NCBI GenBank assembly: GCA_019279435.1
Contig: JAAALK010000082.1
Coordinates: forward strand, 16,087,116 to 16,151,115
DNA: 64,000 nt
DNA from: Zizania palustris
Lineage: Eukaryota; Streptophyta; Magnoliopsida; Poales; Poaceae
Reading direction: 5' to 3'
Part shown: positions 29,297-39,236 of the stretch, in pieces
How positions within the stretch are numbered: position 1 is the first letter of the stretch
Layout of the letters: each line of letters starts with the position of its first letter
Made by a program: the position numbers and the translations under genes
The notes under the pieces: generated by a model
Database searches by the model: none
Told to the model about the DNA's origin: nothing
The model's input: the letters and a program-made list of their open reading frames with translations, nothing else

Positions 29297-30242
29297 CTGC
29301 AGGGCTCGAAGTCAAGTTGATCTTGCGAAGCCCGCCTTCCGAGTCATCTTCGAAGGCGATAGGCCAGTTGGCCATCAACGGAGAAATTTGCAAGCCAAGA
29401 AATTCTTCGGCCAAGTCTCGCATACTTAACCTTCGGCTAATTTTTTGAAGCAGGTTAAGACGGGCTTCGAGCTGACCTTCGTTGGGCTGCACCAAAGCTT
29501 CTTTCCGGAATTGAATTTCTTTAAGGGGGCCGGCCAGAGGACTGCTTGCCCCAACTTCGGCATAGAACCATCTTAGAACCCAATCAGTGTACCATCTGGC
29601 ATTGATGGCCTTGGCAGGAAACTGAAGGGCATATTCATCTCGAAGCCTAAAGTTGATAGAGCCGAAGGATACCACCACTTTCTCACCTTCGGAGCCTACG
29701 AAGGTCTTCGGCTGGCAAGTTGCTCTATGAAGTGCAGCGAAGATTTCTGCCCTCCCCTCACAACCTTCGGCTCTCAGCGCCCATTCGAAGATAGCTAATC
29801 TAGCTACTGCGTTCGGAGATAATTGGGGGAGGGTTACATGGAACAGATCAAGTACCTCCGCCAGAAAGTCCACTGCAGGGAGGCCCAAGCCAGCTTCGAA
29901 GAAGGCTTCGAATACAACCACTTCTCCGGGCCTTGGCGATGGAATCAGTTCTTTGCCTGGCTTCCGAATCATAACTCCATTACCAATTTTCCCTCCCACT
30001 GCGATTGCCAGTGACTCTCTTTTGCAGGTAGAAGCCCCCAACTGGAAAGATTGATCTAAATACTTTGTCGATGGTGGGCACAAACCTTGGTCATCGGCGA
30101 TTTGGGGATTTCTCCCCCGTGCCGCCATGGATGTCACCGCCAGCATCGGAGGTGCCGCCGCCAACGTTGCCGCCGCTGCTGCTGCGGCCGCTTGCTGCCG
30201 AGCCAAGGCCGACGGAGGTGCAGATCCCTTAGTCTTCACCAT
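29297..30242 (-). CDS. Antisense gene exon 1
   Basis: The ATG is at 30242-30240. An Ala-rich N terminus (SALARQQAAAAAAAATLAAA) is followed by the conserved domain with VVVFEAFFEAGLGLP and LSPNAVARLAIFEWALRAEG. The RWYTDWVLRWFYAE segment lies downstream. The donor CAG^GTAAC is at 29297/29296 and the exon ends in phase 1. Confidence 0.85.
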
Positions 30243-30358
30243 CGCGACCGCCGGATTGCTCTGAGGAAATGGAGGCTAGGGCTCAAGAACTCAAAGGGCT
30301 AAAAAGTTTTTGATTGCGAGAACACGATGAAAAGGTAACCAGGTAACTTCTAGGCCTT

Positions 30359-30368
30359 CTATTTATAG
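30359..30368 (-). promoter_or_regulatory. Internal antisense TATA box of element B
   Basis: CTATAAATAG on the minus strand lies about 120 bp upstream of the antisense ATG (30242), outside both LTRs. Its distance and match suggest the antisense gene has its own promoter. Confidence 0.65.
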
Positions 30369-30694
30369 CCTAGATTTCACTTTTTTACTGTTAATCCATG
30401 TCGTTTCGCATTCCTGCCGTTACTTTTCCCCGAGATTAACTCTTACTACAGTTTCCGTTGGAAACAGAAACTTAACGGCTATTTTCTCTAAGTTTAAAAG
30501 ACTTTCGAACTTCTTGAGTCGGTTCTAAGATAGTTCGAAAAACAATTATCCTAAGACTGACTCAGAGTTCCTATCTTCATGCATTTCGGAGATAAAATAA
30601 AAACCAATAACCCCTATGCTCGGTTATCTTTTCTTTCCGTATACTGCTCTCCTAACGTTACAGGTCAAACGGAGAAGCGTATTCGAGGGGCTAC
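30369..30694. other. Element B antisense promoter region and sense polypurine tract
   Basis: This non-coding stretch lies between the antisense TATA box and the 3' LTR. ATTCGAGGGGCTAC (30681-30694) sits directly before the LTR and is the likely sense polypurine tract. No other gene is seen. Confidence 0.55.
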
Positions 30695-31188
30695 TGTTGG
30701 GGGAAAATATCTCATCTTCGGGGTTATTGCCGAAGCAACATGAAGGCAGACAGCGGGTTCGAAGGTTCCCAGACGGTCATCTTCGAAGATACTCGGAACC
30801 CAGTTCGAAGTACGAAGTAGGCATTGGTTCGAAGTACATCTTCGAACTAAGGCCCTCCAAGATCTTTTCTGCCAGCTAAGATGGAAGACTTATCTTCTTT
30901 CTCATTAGATTAGTCTTTTACCATTTTAGCCCTATTAAGGGAACCGAATAGTTTCCACTATGTCGGTTGTAATAGAGGGGTAAATAGGTCTTTTCCTTAA
31001 TGATTGGGCCTATAAATACCCCCCATTTCACCCTGTAATAGGGACCGAATACAAGTTATTCAATACACACATTCGAACTATTCTAAGTTATTATCCTTTT
31101 GAAGGCTTAGAACAGTTCTCTTCGCAAACACTTCGTTTGTTAGTTTCTCTTCTACAGAAACCTGTTAGCGTAATCTTTTACGCCAACA
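30695..31188 (+). mobile_element. Element B 3' LTR
   Basis: This 494-bp LTR differs from the 5' LTR at 30721 (G/A), 30760 (C/T), 30772 (G/A), two adjacent sites near 31100-31102, and 31169 (C/T). The second ATATG copy follows at 31189. Confidence 0.95.
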
Positions 31189-31193
31189 ATATG

Positions 31194-31621
31194 TATAGAT
31201 GATCTTTGAATCGGCCTCACCCCTATATTTATAGGGGCTAGACTTGACATTCCTGGCTATATCTAACTCTAACTTGATTAGGATTCAGCTAAAAATAGCT
31301 AATATTTGATTAGGGATCAAAACAACCCAAAACCTATTAACAAATTCACTCCCAGGCCTACCCAAAGTGGGCCTTCGGCAGGCCTACAGAAGTAGGCCTG
31401 TCGGGCCAAATCCTACTTGCGAAGCAGGCTGCTGAAGGGGCCCTTCAGGCCAAAGCCGGCCTACAAAGCAGGCCACCGAAGGGGCAACCGAAGACTCAAT
31501 TCAGATGGGCCTTCGACACTTTGGGCTTTGGCCTGTACCAGGAATTACATATTTTCGGGCTAAATTACCAATTTTGACTTTTGGAGAATCTTGACCATTA
31601 ATTTCATTTTTGCTATCAACA
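31194..31621 (-). mobile_element. Tat-F 3' LTR, proximal (U3) part
   Basis: The Tat-F LTR continues after element B. It includes a minus-strand TATA word (rc of ATATTTATAG, about 31223-31232) and ends GCTATCAACA at 31621. CATGCCCCC, the complement of the polypurine tract, follows. TTCGGC/GAAG words are frequent between 31360 and 31510. Confidence 0.8.
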
Positions 31622-31684
31622 CATGCCCCCGTGTGTTTTGGAAAACTTTAGTGAGCCAAAAAGCACAATGAGCTAAGGGCGATA
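31622..31684 (-). other. Tat-F polypurine tract and 3' UTR start
   Basis: On the minus strand a purine-rich tract (rc of CATGCCCCCG) borders the LTR. The AAAAGCACAATGAGCTAAGGGCGATA stretch is collinear with Tat-H 46296-46326. It is cut by chromovirus D. The target copy CGATA (31680-31684) matches TGATA at 48624-48628 with one change. Confidence 0.75.
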
Positions 31685-33774
31685 TGTGACGCCCCGATTT
31701 ATCAAATCAGAGCATTATTGAATTTCCAAAGAAAAACAATAATACAAGAGGTTCATCATGCGACATCGTACATACGGCAATCATTTGTGGTACACAGACC
31801 ACATTATTACATAAGAGTAAAAATAAAATAAACGATGAAAATAAACAAGATGACGAATGCCTTCTTCAGGATCTTCTTCCTGACTAGGTCGCTACTCCAG
31901 ACCATCCTCTTCATAGTACGCAGCCTCTAAAGTGTGTGTCCAATGGGTATGAGTACAAAAAGTACTCAACAAGCCACCGCGAATGCAATAGGAATGCAAG
32001 ATAATAACAAAGGAAGGATAATGGCTAAAAGTGCGGAAAAGTACGTTTTTCAGTTATAGCATTTAATGTAGTCAAATTTAACCATGCAGAATATTAAACA
32101 TGAATAATGTAATAGCATCTAACTCAAGGAGTATGTTTTCCCTCCTCGCTCAACGGTCCTTACATGCCAAGTCATCATGCACATTCATTAAAAGTAAACT
32201 AACTGTGGGATGTCATGTAACCCGCCCTTGACCGTGGGCTTAGCTTTTCGAAAAGATTTAAGACTCTGATCAGAGGTGTACCATTGTACCCACAAGGCAC
32301 GCACTCATCCAAACACCAAAGTGTAACGAGATGACCCATACCACGGGAACTCATGCCAAAACCTTAGCATGAAATGCTCCAAGCGATAGTCACCCGCTCT
32401 AGGTTTTGCCGGCGCGCCGGGCCGCATCCCGGCTAACGTCGTACCCCCTTTTGCGCCACGTCGGTACAAGCCACCCGCAGGTGCTGCTTGACCCATCTCC
32501 AAGTGGTGCCTCGGATTGGAACACTCCATACCTTAGTTAGGACTTACCCACTAGACTTGTGGTTAGTACGGAAATGTATTGCAACGGATCCCGCAGACCG
32601 GTCTGTATAGTGCCCCGGGTATTACCGACCAATGCCCTAGCTTGCACCCGGAACCCACCATGCATACACTTAACCATAACTCTATCACCAACAGAATTCC
32701 AGGGATAAGAATAACGGGGACCATATAGTGGATTCCAAAATGCTACGACTCGTTTTTAACCTAAAGCAATTGTGCCAATACATCGGACACTAGCTAATAG
32801 TACTAATAGTATGGTGACAAGGAGTTTTAGGCTAGATAGCATGGCTTGGGTTGCACATCATGGTCGAGGATCTAAATAAATATAATGTAGGGCTTTCATT
32901 TGACTAATGCATGTATAACCTATGTGTTTTAGCGATAGTTTAACAAAACATGGGTTCAACATGCTCAAAAAGTTTAGTTTGGTGACTTGCCTTGTTCAGC
33001 GAAAGGCGACGGGGGAACCTACGGGTAATATTCCGGCTCCTCGGTGGCGTCGTAGTCTTCTCGATATAAATAAATTAAACGTAACATTCAATTAAACAAT
33101 CCAAAAATCACACAACAGGCATATAAGTTTTGATTGGTTTGAACCAAGGAAAATAAAGTTATTAAGTTTCTGAAATTGTTATAGGAATGTTTAAAAATGA
33201 ATTCTTGGGTGAGTTAAGGATGTTCTATAAGGGATAAAATGTAAACTAATGTATTTTAAAGTTCCAATTGCTTTAAAATAGAAAGTTCAGAACAAACCTA
33301 GTGTTTCTATTACACTAATATGAAGAGAATAAAAGATAACTTTTCCTAAAGTTGAAATAGAGAAATTTTGAGTTCATCCTAAAGTGCATTAGAATACTCT
33401 ATTAAACAAACATAAAGAACTCAAAATAAACCTACTGTTTTTATTGCATTAACATGTAGAGAATAAACTTATAAATTTTCTGGAATTGAAATGGTAAATT
33501 TTGGAGTTAAAATGAGCAAGATATGAATTTTAGAAGTTTAAAGCTATTTCTGGAATTTAATTTAAACCTAAAATAGTCACTGGTCCACGGTGAGCCGAAT
33601 CCACCGTGAACCCGTGCACTATGCGCGTGCGCCGGATCGCAGATCCCTGTTGGATCGCGATCGGGCGGCCACGGGCGAGGCAGGGGTTTTAAGTGAAAAT
33701 GGACGCACAGGATTAAGATGTACCCCTTCGCTGAGATCCAACAGATCCATTTAAATCAGCCACGCGATACAACC
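31685..33774 (-). mobile_element. Chromovirus D 3' LTR, distal part
   Basis: Starts TGTGACGCCCCG and ends with the target CAACC of element C (33770-33774). It is AT-rich with no convincing gene. A few short open frames (for example 32305-32529 minus) have no recognisable similarity. Confidence 0.75.
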
Positions 33775-34685
33775 TGATGAGGACATCACTTCACATGATA
33801 CACACATGGAGCCTCCACCTACAATTCAATTACAAGGACCAATCACACGCGCCCGTGCCCGTCGCTTGAACCATGAGGTTAATTCTTTCCTTAGAAACTA
33901 TGTTAATATTTGTTTGGACGGGATGCTACTGAATACTAGTGATATTTTGTTGCTTAGGAACATGGGAGATGGAATAGAAGAGTTGGAGTTGAAGACGGAG
34001 TCGCACGGATGATTTGAAGTCAAGAATTCGCTGGTTCGGACTACATCGACCACCATGCACCAAAATGGGCATAACTTCCTCATACGAAGTCCGATTGGCG
34101 CGTTCTTAGACTTTTTGGAAATCTAAGGAGAAGATGGATCTTTTGGCGTTGGTTTCGCCTCATTTGGAGTCTCGAGCCGTCCTGTGTGTTTGAAACAGTC
34201 CTGCGTGACAGAATTGGGCCGTGTTGTCCTATAGTCCGAGTCTGTATGTCTTCTAGCCCATAGTCTGAGTTTGTACGCCTTCTACAGGCTGCCCACGCCT
34301 TATATACTCATGCCAGCTGCCTTTAGGGTTAGGTTTTGCTTTCTTTGCATCTACACTTGTGTGTTTAGATCCCGCCCCTTGCACCGGACCGATTGGCTGC
34401 TGCATCGGCGTTTGTGAAACCTCTCCTCTTCATAGTTTATCTGTGATTTGGCATTCGACTTGTATCCTTCCTGTTCTTGTTTGTGTTCTTGGGTTCACTT
34501 GCAGGAATTAGCCTTCGTTGCGAGGTCAATCGCGTCCTGCGTGGTTGATAACCAACGGAGACAGTGGTGTAACGATTGCAAGGTTTTGATCCACCGAACC
34601 GGAGCCTTGGATCGCCAACGTCGAGATTCTCCACCAATCCAAGTTATCCTTTACCTAGCGGAAGATCGGGACCAATCCCCCATCA
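33775..34685 (+). mobile_element. Element C 5' LTR
   Basis: Begins TGATGAGGACATC and ends CCCCCATCA. TTATATAC (about 34300-34307) is the likely TATA box. The first 240 bp contain an open frame (33806-34012) with the string GPITRARARRLNHEVNSF, which reads as the tail of the pol protein lying inside the LTR. Confidence 0.9.
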
Positions 34686-34700
34686 GTTGGCATCAGAGCG
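34686..34700 (+). promoter_or_regulatory. Element C primer-binding site
   Basis: GTTGGCATCAGAGCG directly follows the LTR. TGGCATCAGAGC is one base off the TGGTATCAGAGC initiator-tRNA-Met site. Confidence 0.75.
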
Positions 34701-35826
34701 AAGGTTTCCCGTTAGGTAATCTCGATCTTCGTTTATTTCTACCTAGAGTCCAGAAAACCCTAAAAAAAATCCCCACCGAAAACCCCTTTGTGCCTTGCGA
34801 TTTTAATTCCAGTTTTTAACCTTGTTGAGTTTGTGTTCTTGGTCGTGTCTTGTTGCTGGTTTAGTAATCCCTTTGTGTCGTTTGAGTAGTAGTTGGTCTT
34901 GTGTCTCAAAAAATTCCCCACCCGAAAACCCCCCTCCACAACCCTACTCGTTTTCCACATCGAGTCTTTGTGACCCCCCTTCGGTAAAACAGGCATAACT
35001 TTTCGCTCGTTTGGCAGAAAAATCTGAAATGTTTTGAGCATCTTCCTGACCCAATTTGGGGGGTACCTTTACATGGTTCCCCTGTTAGCCCTCACCAGAA
35101 TCACCAAACAAATCAGGAAGGTAAAGAAAAAAATTAGTCAAAGTTTTTGCTCGCCGTTCAGCGAACTTGTTGAATTTCTGTGAACCACATTCCACCTCAG
35201 TTGCAGGTGCCAATTTTTGTGGTTGCATCTCTTGTCATCCTTGTTCAAAAAAATAGAGTGAAACAAAAGAAAAAAAAAAGAAAAGAAAAGGAGAAGCGGT
35301 CCTGTCTATTGCTTGTCCGATCCCTTGTCCGATCTCTTGTCCGATCCCTTGTCTGATCTCTTGTCTGATCCCTTGTCCGATCAGCGGCAGTGGCAGATTC
35401 TGCTTGTCTGATCCCTTGTCCGATCCCTTGTCCGATCTCTTGTCCGATCCCTTGTCCGATCAGCAGTAGAGAGAAAAAAAAATTTGGGCACATAGTTTCC
35501 CTCTATTGCTTGAATTTTCACATTGGGATCAATAAGGTCAGCAGCTTTGACGAGTACTAGGTAATACTTATTGAACTTGGTTTAACTGTTATTACTATCG
35601 CTAATCCTTGCTACTCACTTTGCCTTCCAAGCTACACCTTTCTCTTGGTCAGGACAGGTTCATTTATTGCAATTGCACACCACCCTCCACTTGGTTCATC
35701 ACCTGTAGGCCGGTGACCTCACTGCGGCGTGGTAAGAACACTTGCAAGCGTGGGTAAGGCGCTTGACGGATTGCTTTCACCACACACCGACCACCCCACC
35801 TAGCTGTTTTCCATAAGGATTATTCT
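34701..35826 (+). other. Element C leader, gag missing
   Basis: About 1.1 kb without gag-like coding sequence. It holds the 12-bp repeat array (35300-35465) and a pyrimidine-rich, A-tract-containing stretch around 35255-35290. In a complete element gag would lie here. Confidence 0.6.
35308..35464 (+). repeat. 12-bp array TTGTCCGATCCC
   Basis: About ten copies of TTGTCCGATCCC/TTGTCCGATCTC alternate CCC and CTC endings, giving a 24-bp higher-order unit. Two blocks are each closed by a TTGTCCGATCAGC end copy (35374, 35452) and separated by a GGCAGTGGCAGATTC spacer. Confidence 0.85.
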
Positions 35827-36687
35827 TTGTTGTTTTGTTTTTTCACTAACATGGCAGTACTTATTGTACAATGTGTCTTGAGCACTCACATGGACCAGGA
35901 CGACCGGGCACAACAGAACAATCTGTTTCAGACCTTCTTCGTCGTCAATGACCGCCATGTACGTGTCATCATAGACAGCGGTAGTTGCAACAATTTGGTG
36001 AGCCACGACATGGTAACTAAGCTTCAACTTCCCACACGTGCACATCCACACCCTTACCACGTGCAATGGTTCAACAATAGCGGTAAGGTCAAGGTAACAC
36101 AAACTGCTCACATCGAATTTTCCATTGGTACATACTTCGGAGTTGCTGATTTTGATGTAGTACCAATGCAAGCATGTTCTCTATTACTTGGTAGACCTTG
36201 GGAGTATGATACTGATGCTACACACTATGGTAGGAGCAATAAGTACACATTTATGTATAAAGGAAAGAAAGTTACATTGCTTCCTATGACTCCTGCTGAA
36301 ATTGTGAAGTTTGAACAAGAAAAACATGCTAAGGACGCACAAAAGAGCAAACAACCTTGTGAAAATCAGCAAGTAGCTATAACACTTTCGAGGCAACAAA
36401 AAGATAAAGTTGCTTCTCCTTCTTCATCACAAGTTATTAATCTGAAAGGACGTGTCATGCTTGCAACTAAAACTAACCTTGCAGTACGTAGTTTTCTTGG
36501 TCTTGCATGTTTCTACCGACATTTTGTGAAAGATTTCAGCACCATAGCCGGTCCTTTGCATGAGTTGACCAAGAAGGGAGTTACTTTTACTTGGGAGCCA
36601 GCACAAGAACAAGCTTTTGCCACACTCAAAGATCGTCTTACACATGCACCTCTACTTCAGCTACCCGATTTCAGTAAGCCTTTTTGA
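35827..36687 (+). pseudogene. Element C protease joined to RT thumb remnant
   Basis: Aspartic protease: VRVIIDSGSCNNLVS carries an intact D-S-G triad, followed by VPMQACSLLLGRPWEYD. At about 36480 the frame jumps directly to the end of RT, SFLGLACFYRHFVKDFS, then FTWEPAQEQAFATLK. The whole polymerase core, including the catalytic Asp pair, has been deleted in frame. The frame closes at 36687 because of a small frameshift at the start of RNase H (about 36684-36690). Confidence 0.88.
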
Positions 36688-37329
36688 GTTAGAATGTGAT
36701 GCTATTGGTTTTGGAATAGGAGGTGTGCTGCTACAAGGAGGTAAACCCGTGGCCTATTTAGTGAGAAATTACATGGTCCACAGTTGAATTATTCTACCTA
36801 TGATAAGAAATTATATGCCTTAGTGCGTGTGCTTGAAACTTGGCAACATTACCTTTTGCCTAAGGAGTTTATTATTCATTCGGATCATGAAGCATTGAAG
36901 CATATACGTAGTCAAGAAAATCTAAATAAACGACATGCTAAATGGGTAGAATTCATTGAGACTTTTCCATATATCATTAAGCATAAGAAAGGGAAAGATA
37001 ATGTGATTGCTGATGCTTTATCTAGACGTTATACATTGCTTTCTCAACTTGATTATAAGATCTTTGGTTTAGAAACATTGAAGGACATGTATGCTACTGA
37101 TTTGGACTTCAAAGATGCTTTTGCAAATTGTACAGATGACCGTGCTTGGAACAAATATGTGCTGAATAATGGATATCTTTTTCGTGCTAACAAGTTATGT
37201 GTGCCGGCTAGCTCTCTTCGCTTGTTGTTATTGCAGGAAGCACATGATGGTGGTTTGATGGGTCATTTTGGATCAAAGAAAATGGAAGATGTGCTGTCCT
37301 CACACTTCTATTGGCCTAGGATGAGATGA
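36688..37329 (+). pseudogene. Element C RNase H and integrase zinc site
   Basis: RNase H continues after a short frameshifted stretch: YSTYDKKLYALVRVLETWQH, HSDHEALKHI (catalytic Asp) and NVIADALSRR. The integrase N-terminal zinc-binding His pair is in AHDGGLMGHFGSKKM. A TGA at 37327-37329 after YWPRMR breaks the frame just before the Cys pair. Confidence 0.88.
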
Positions 37330-38320
37330 GATGTTGAGCGCTATGTGGCACGATGCACTACCTGCAATAAAGCTAAGTCCCATCTAAACCCACATGGTCT
37401 TTATATGCCTCTGTCTGTTCCTAGTGTACCTTGGGAGGATATTTCTATGGATTTTGTGTTAGGATTACCTAGAACTAAGAGGGGGAGGGATAGTATTTTT
37501 GTGGTGGTAGATCGGTTCTCTAAAATGGTGCATTTTATACCTTGTCACAAGAGCGACGACGCTACCAATGTTGCTGATTTGTTTTTCAGAGAGGTCGTAC
37601 GCTTGCATGGAGTTCCCAATACCATCGTTTCAGATCGTGATGCTAAATTCTTAAGTCATTTTTGGAGGACATTGTGGCATAAGTTGGGGACGAAGCTGAT
37701 GTTTTCTACTACTTGTCACCCACAAACGGATGGGCAAACGGAGGTCGTCAACCGTATATTGTCCACTATGTTGAGGGCTGTTTTGAAGACCAACTTGAAG
37801 CTCTGGGAAGAGTGTCTACCTCATATTGAGTTTGCATATAATAGGTCAGTACACTCCACTACGAAGGTAAGTCTGTTTTAAGTGGTCTATGGCTTTAATC
37901 TGCATGCTCCTATTGATTTGCTACCATTGCCACCATCTGAAAAATTGAATTTTAATGCTACTACACGTGCTGAATTATTGCTTAAGATGCATGAAACTAC
38001 TAAAGTAAACATAGAGAAAATGAATGAGAAATATCGTGCTTATGGTAGTAAGGGTAGAAAAGAGATAACATTTGAGTCGGGTGATCTTGTTTGGTTGCAC
38101 TTGCGCAAGGATCGTTTTCCTGATTTGAGAAAGTCTAAATTGATGCCCCGTGCTGATGGTCCTTTCCGTGTGCTTGAGAAGATAAATGATAATGCATATA
38201 AACTTGAGTTGCCTGCAGCTTTTGGGGTTAGTCCCACATTTAACATTTCAGATTTAAAGCCCTATTTGGGAGATGACGATGAGCTTGAGTCGAGGACGAC
38301 TCTAATTCAAGAGGGGAGGA
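37330..38320 (+). pseudogene. Element C integrase core and C terminus
   Basis: CTTCNKAK completes the zinc site. MDFVLGLP (first Asp), IVSDRDAKF (second Asp) and HPQTDGQTEVVNR (Glu) keep all three catalytic residues. A TAA at 37879-37881 precedes VVYGFN. The C-terminal part has FESGDLVWLHLRK and LPRADGPF-like and NISDLKPYLG strings. Close to the LTR border (about 38307-38321), in a G-rich run, the frame shifts by one base relative to the open frame that continues into the LTR. Confidence 0.9.
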
Positions 38321-39231
38321 TGATGAGGACATCACTTCACATGATATACACATGGAGCCTCCACCTACAATTCAATTACAAGGACCAATCACACGCGCCC
38401 GTGCCCGTCGCTTGAACCATGAGGTTAATTCTTTCCTTAGCAACTATGTTAATATTTGTTTGGACGGGATGCTACTGAATACTAGTGATATTTTGTTGCT
38501 TAGGAACATGGGAGATGGAATAGAAGAGTTGGAGTTGAAGATGGAGTCGCACGGATGATTTGAAGTCAAGAATTCGCCGGTTCGGACTACATCGACCACC
38601 ATGCACCAAAATGGGCATAACTTCCTCATACGAAGTCCGATTGGCACGTTCTTGGACTTTTTGGAAATCTAAGGAGAAGATGGATCTTTTGGCGTTGGTT
38701 TAGCCTCATTTCGAGTCTCGAGCCGTCCTGTGTGTTTGAAACAGTCCTGCGTGACAGAATTGGGCCGTGTTGGCCCATAGTCTGAGTCTGTACGTCTTCT
38801 AGCCCATAGTCTGAGTCTGTACGCCTTCTAAAGGCTGCCCACGCCTTATATACTCACGCCAGCCGCCTTTAGGGTTAGGTTTTGCTTTGTTTGCATCTAC
38901 ACTTGTGTGTTTAGATCCCGCCCCTTGCACCGGACCGATTGGCTGCTGCATCGGCGTTTGTGAAACCTCTCCTCTTCATAGTTTATCTGTGTTTTGGCAT
39001 TCGACTTGTATCCTTCCTGTTCTTGCTTGTGATCTTGGGTTCGCTTGCAGGAATTAGCCTTCGTGGCGAGGTCAATCGCGTCCTGCGTGGTTGATAACCA
39101 ACGGAGACAGTGGTGTAACGATTGCAAGGTTTTGATCCGCCGGACCGGAGCCTTGGATCGCCAACGTCGAGATTCTCCACCAATCCAAGTTATCCTTTAC
39201 CTAGCGGAAGATCGGGACCAATCCCCCATCA
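38321..39231 (+). mobile_element. Element C 3' LTR with pol tail
   Basis: It matches the 5' LTR. An open frame at 38352-38558 contains GPITRARARRLNHEVNSF and ends at TGA 38556-38558. The TATA word is at about 38846-38854. The purine run GAGGGGAGGA immediately before 38321 serves as polypurine tract and at the same time encodes protein. Confidence 0.9.
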
Positions 39232-39236
39232 CAACC

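Larger units (their letters stand above)
26570..30242 (-). pseudogene. Antisense five-exon gene of element B (putative gypsy-type transposon family)
   Basis: A spliced gene runs opposite to gag-pol inside the retrotransposon. Exons are 30242-29297, 29223-28576, 28505-28081, 27962-27138 and 27049-26570. All four introns (73, 70, 118 and 88 bp) have GT-AG borders and the codon phase is kept throughout (phase 1, 1, 0, 0). The total is 3,324 nt, about 1,107 codons. Exon 1 matches what I know as the putative gypsy-type transposon domain (Transposase_28, PF04195). Exons 2-3 are low-complexity and acidic, exon 4 is a long coiled coil, and exon 5 is basic at its end. One in-frame TGA (28093-28095), a few codons before the end of exon 3, is the only break seen. 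Antisense extra genes are known from Tat elements such as maize Grande. Biochemical function is unknown. Confidence 0.85.
22091..31188 (+). mobile_element. Element B: RT-less Tat-type element with an antisense gene
   Basis: This 9,098-bp element lies between perfect ATATG copies (22086-22090 and 31189-31193), with 494-bp LTRs at 22091-22584 and 30695-31188. The LTRs differ at six positions by eye, all transitions, about 1.2%. At a grass rate near 1.3e-8 per site per year this suggests roughly half a million years. The sense strand encodes gag, protease and integrase in one frame (22647-25646) with four stops and no RT or RNase H. The region 25855-26216 is a 60-bp tandem repeat. The antisense strand at 26570-30242 carries a five-exon gene. 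It looks non-autonomous and was presumably mobilised by a related element. Confidence 0.93.
33775..39231 (+). mobile_element. Element C: CRM-like Ty3/gypsy element lacking gag and RT
   Basis: This 5,457-bp element lies between perfect CAACC copies (33770-33774 and 39232-39236). LTRs of 911 bp (33775-34685, 38321-39231) differ at about 24 positions by eye (2.6%), suggesting about one million years at 1.3e-8. A GTTGGCATCAGAGCG primer-binding region follows the 5' LTR. The interior holds a leader, protease, RT thumb remnant, RNase H and integrase. Gag and the RT core are missing. LTRs starting TGATGAGGACATC, coding sequence that runs into the LTR and the integrase type fit the CRM (centromeric) chromovirus lineage. 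That call is from general knowledge of the family and is not certain. Confidence 0.85.

Noticed and set aside
34437..35041. Small open frames in the element C LTR and leader as gag
   Set aside because: They are short, have no gag core or zinc motif, and their LTR part repeats in the 3' LTR.
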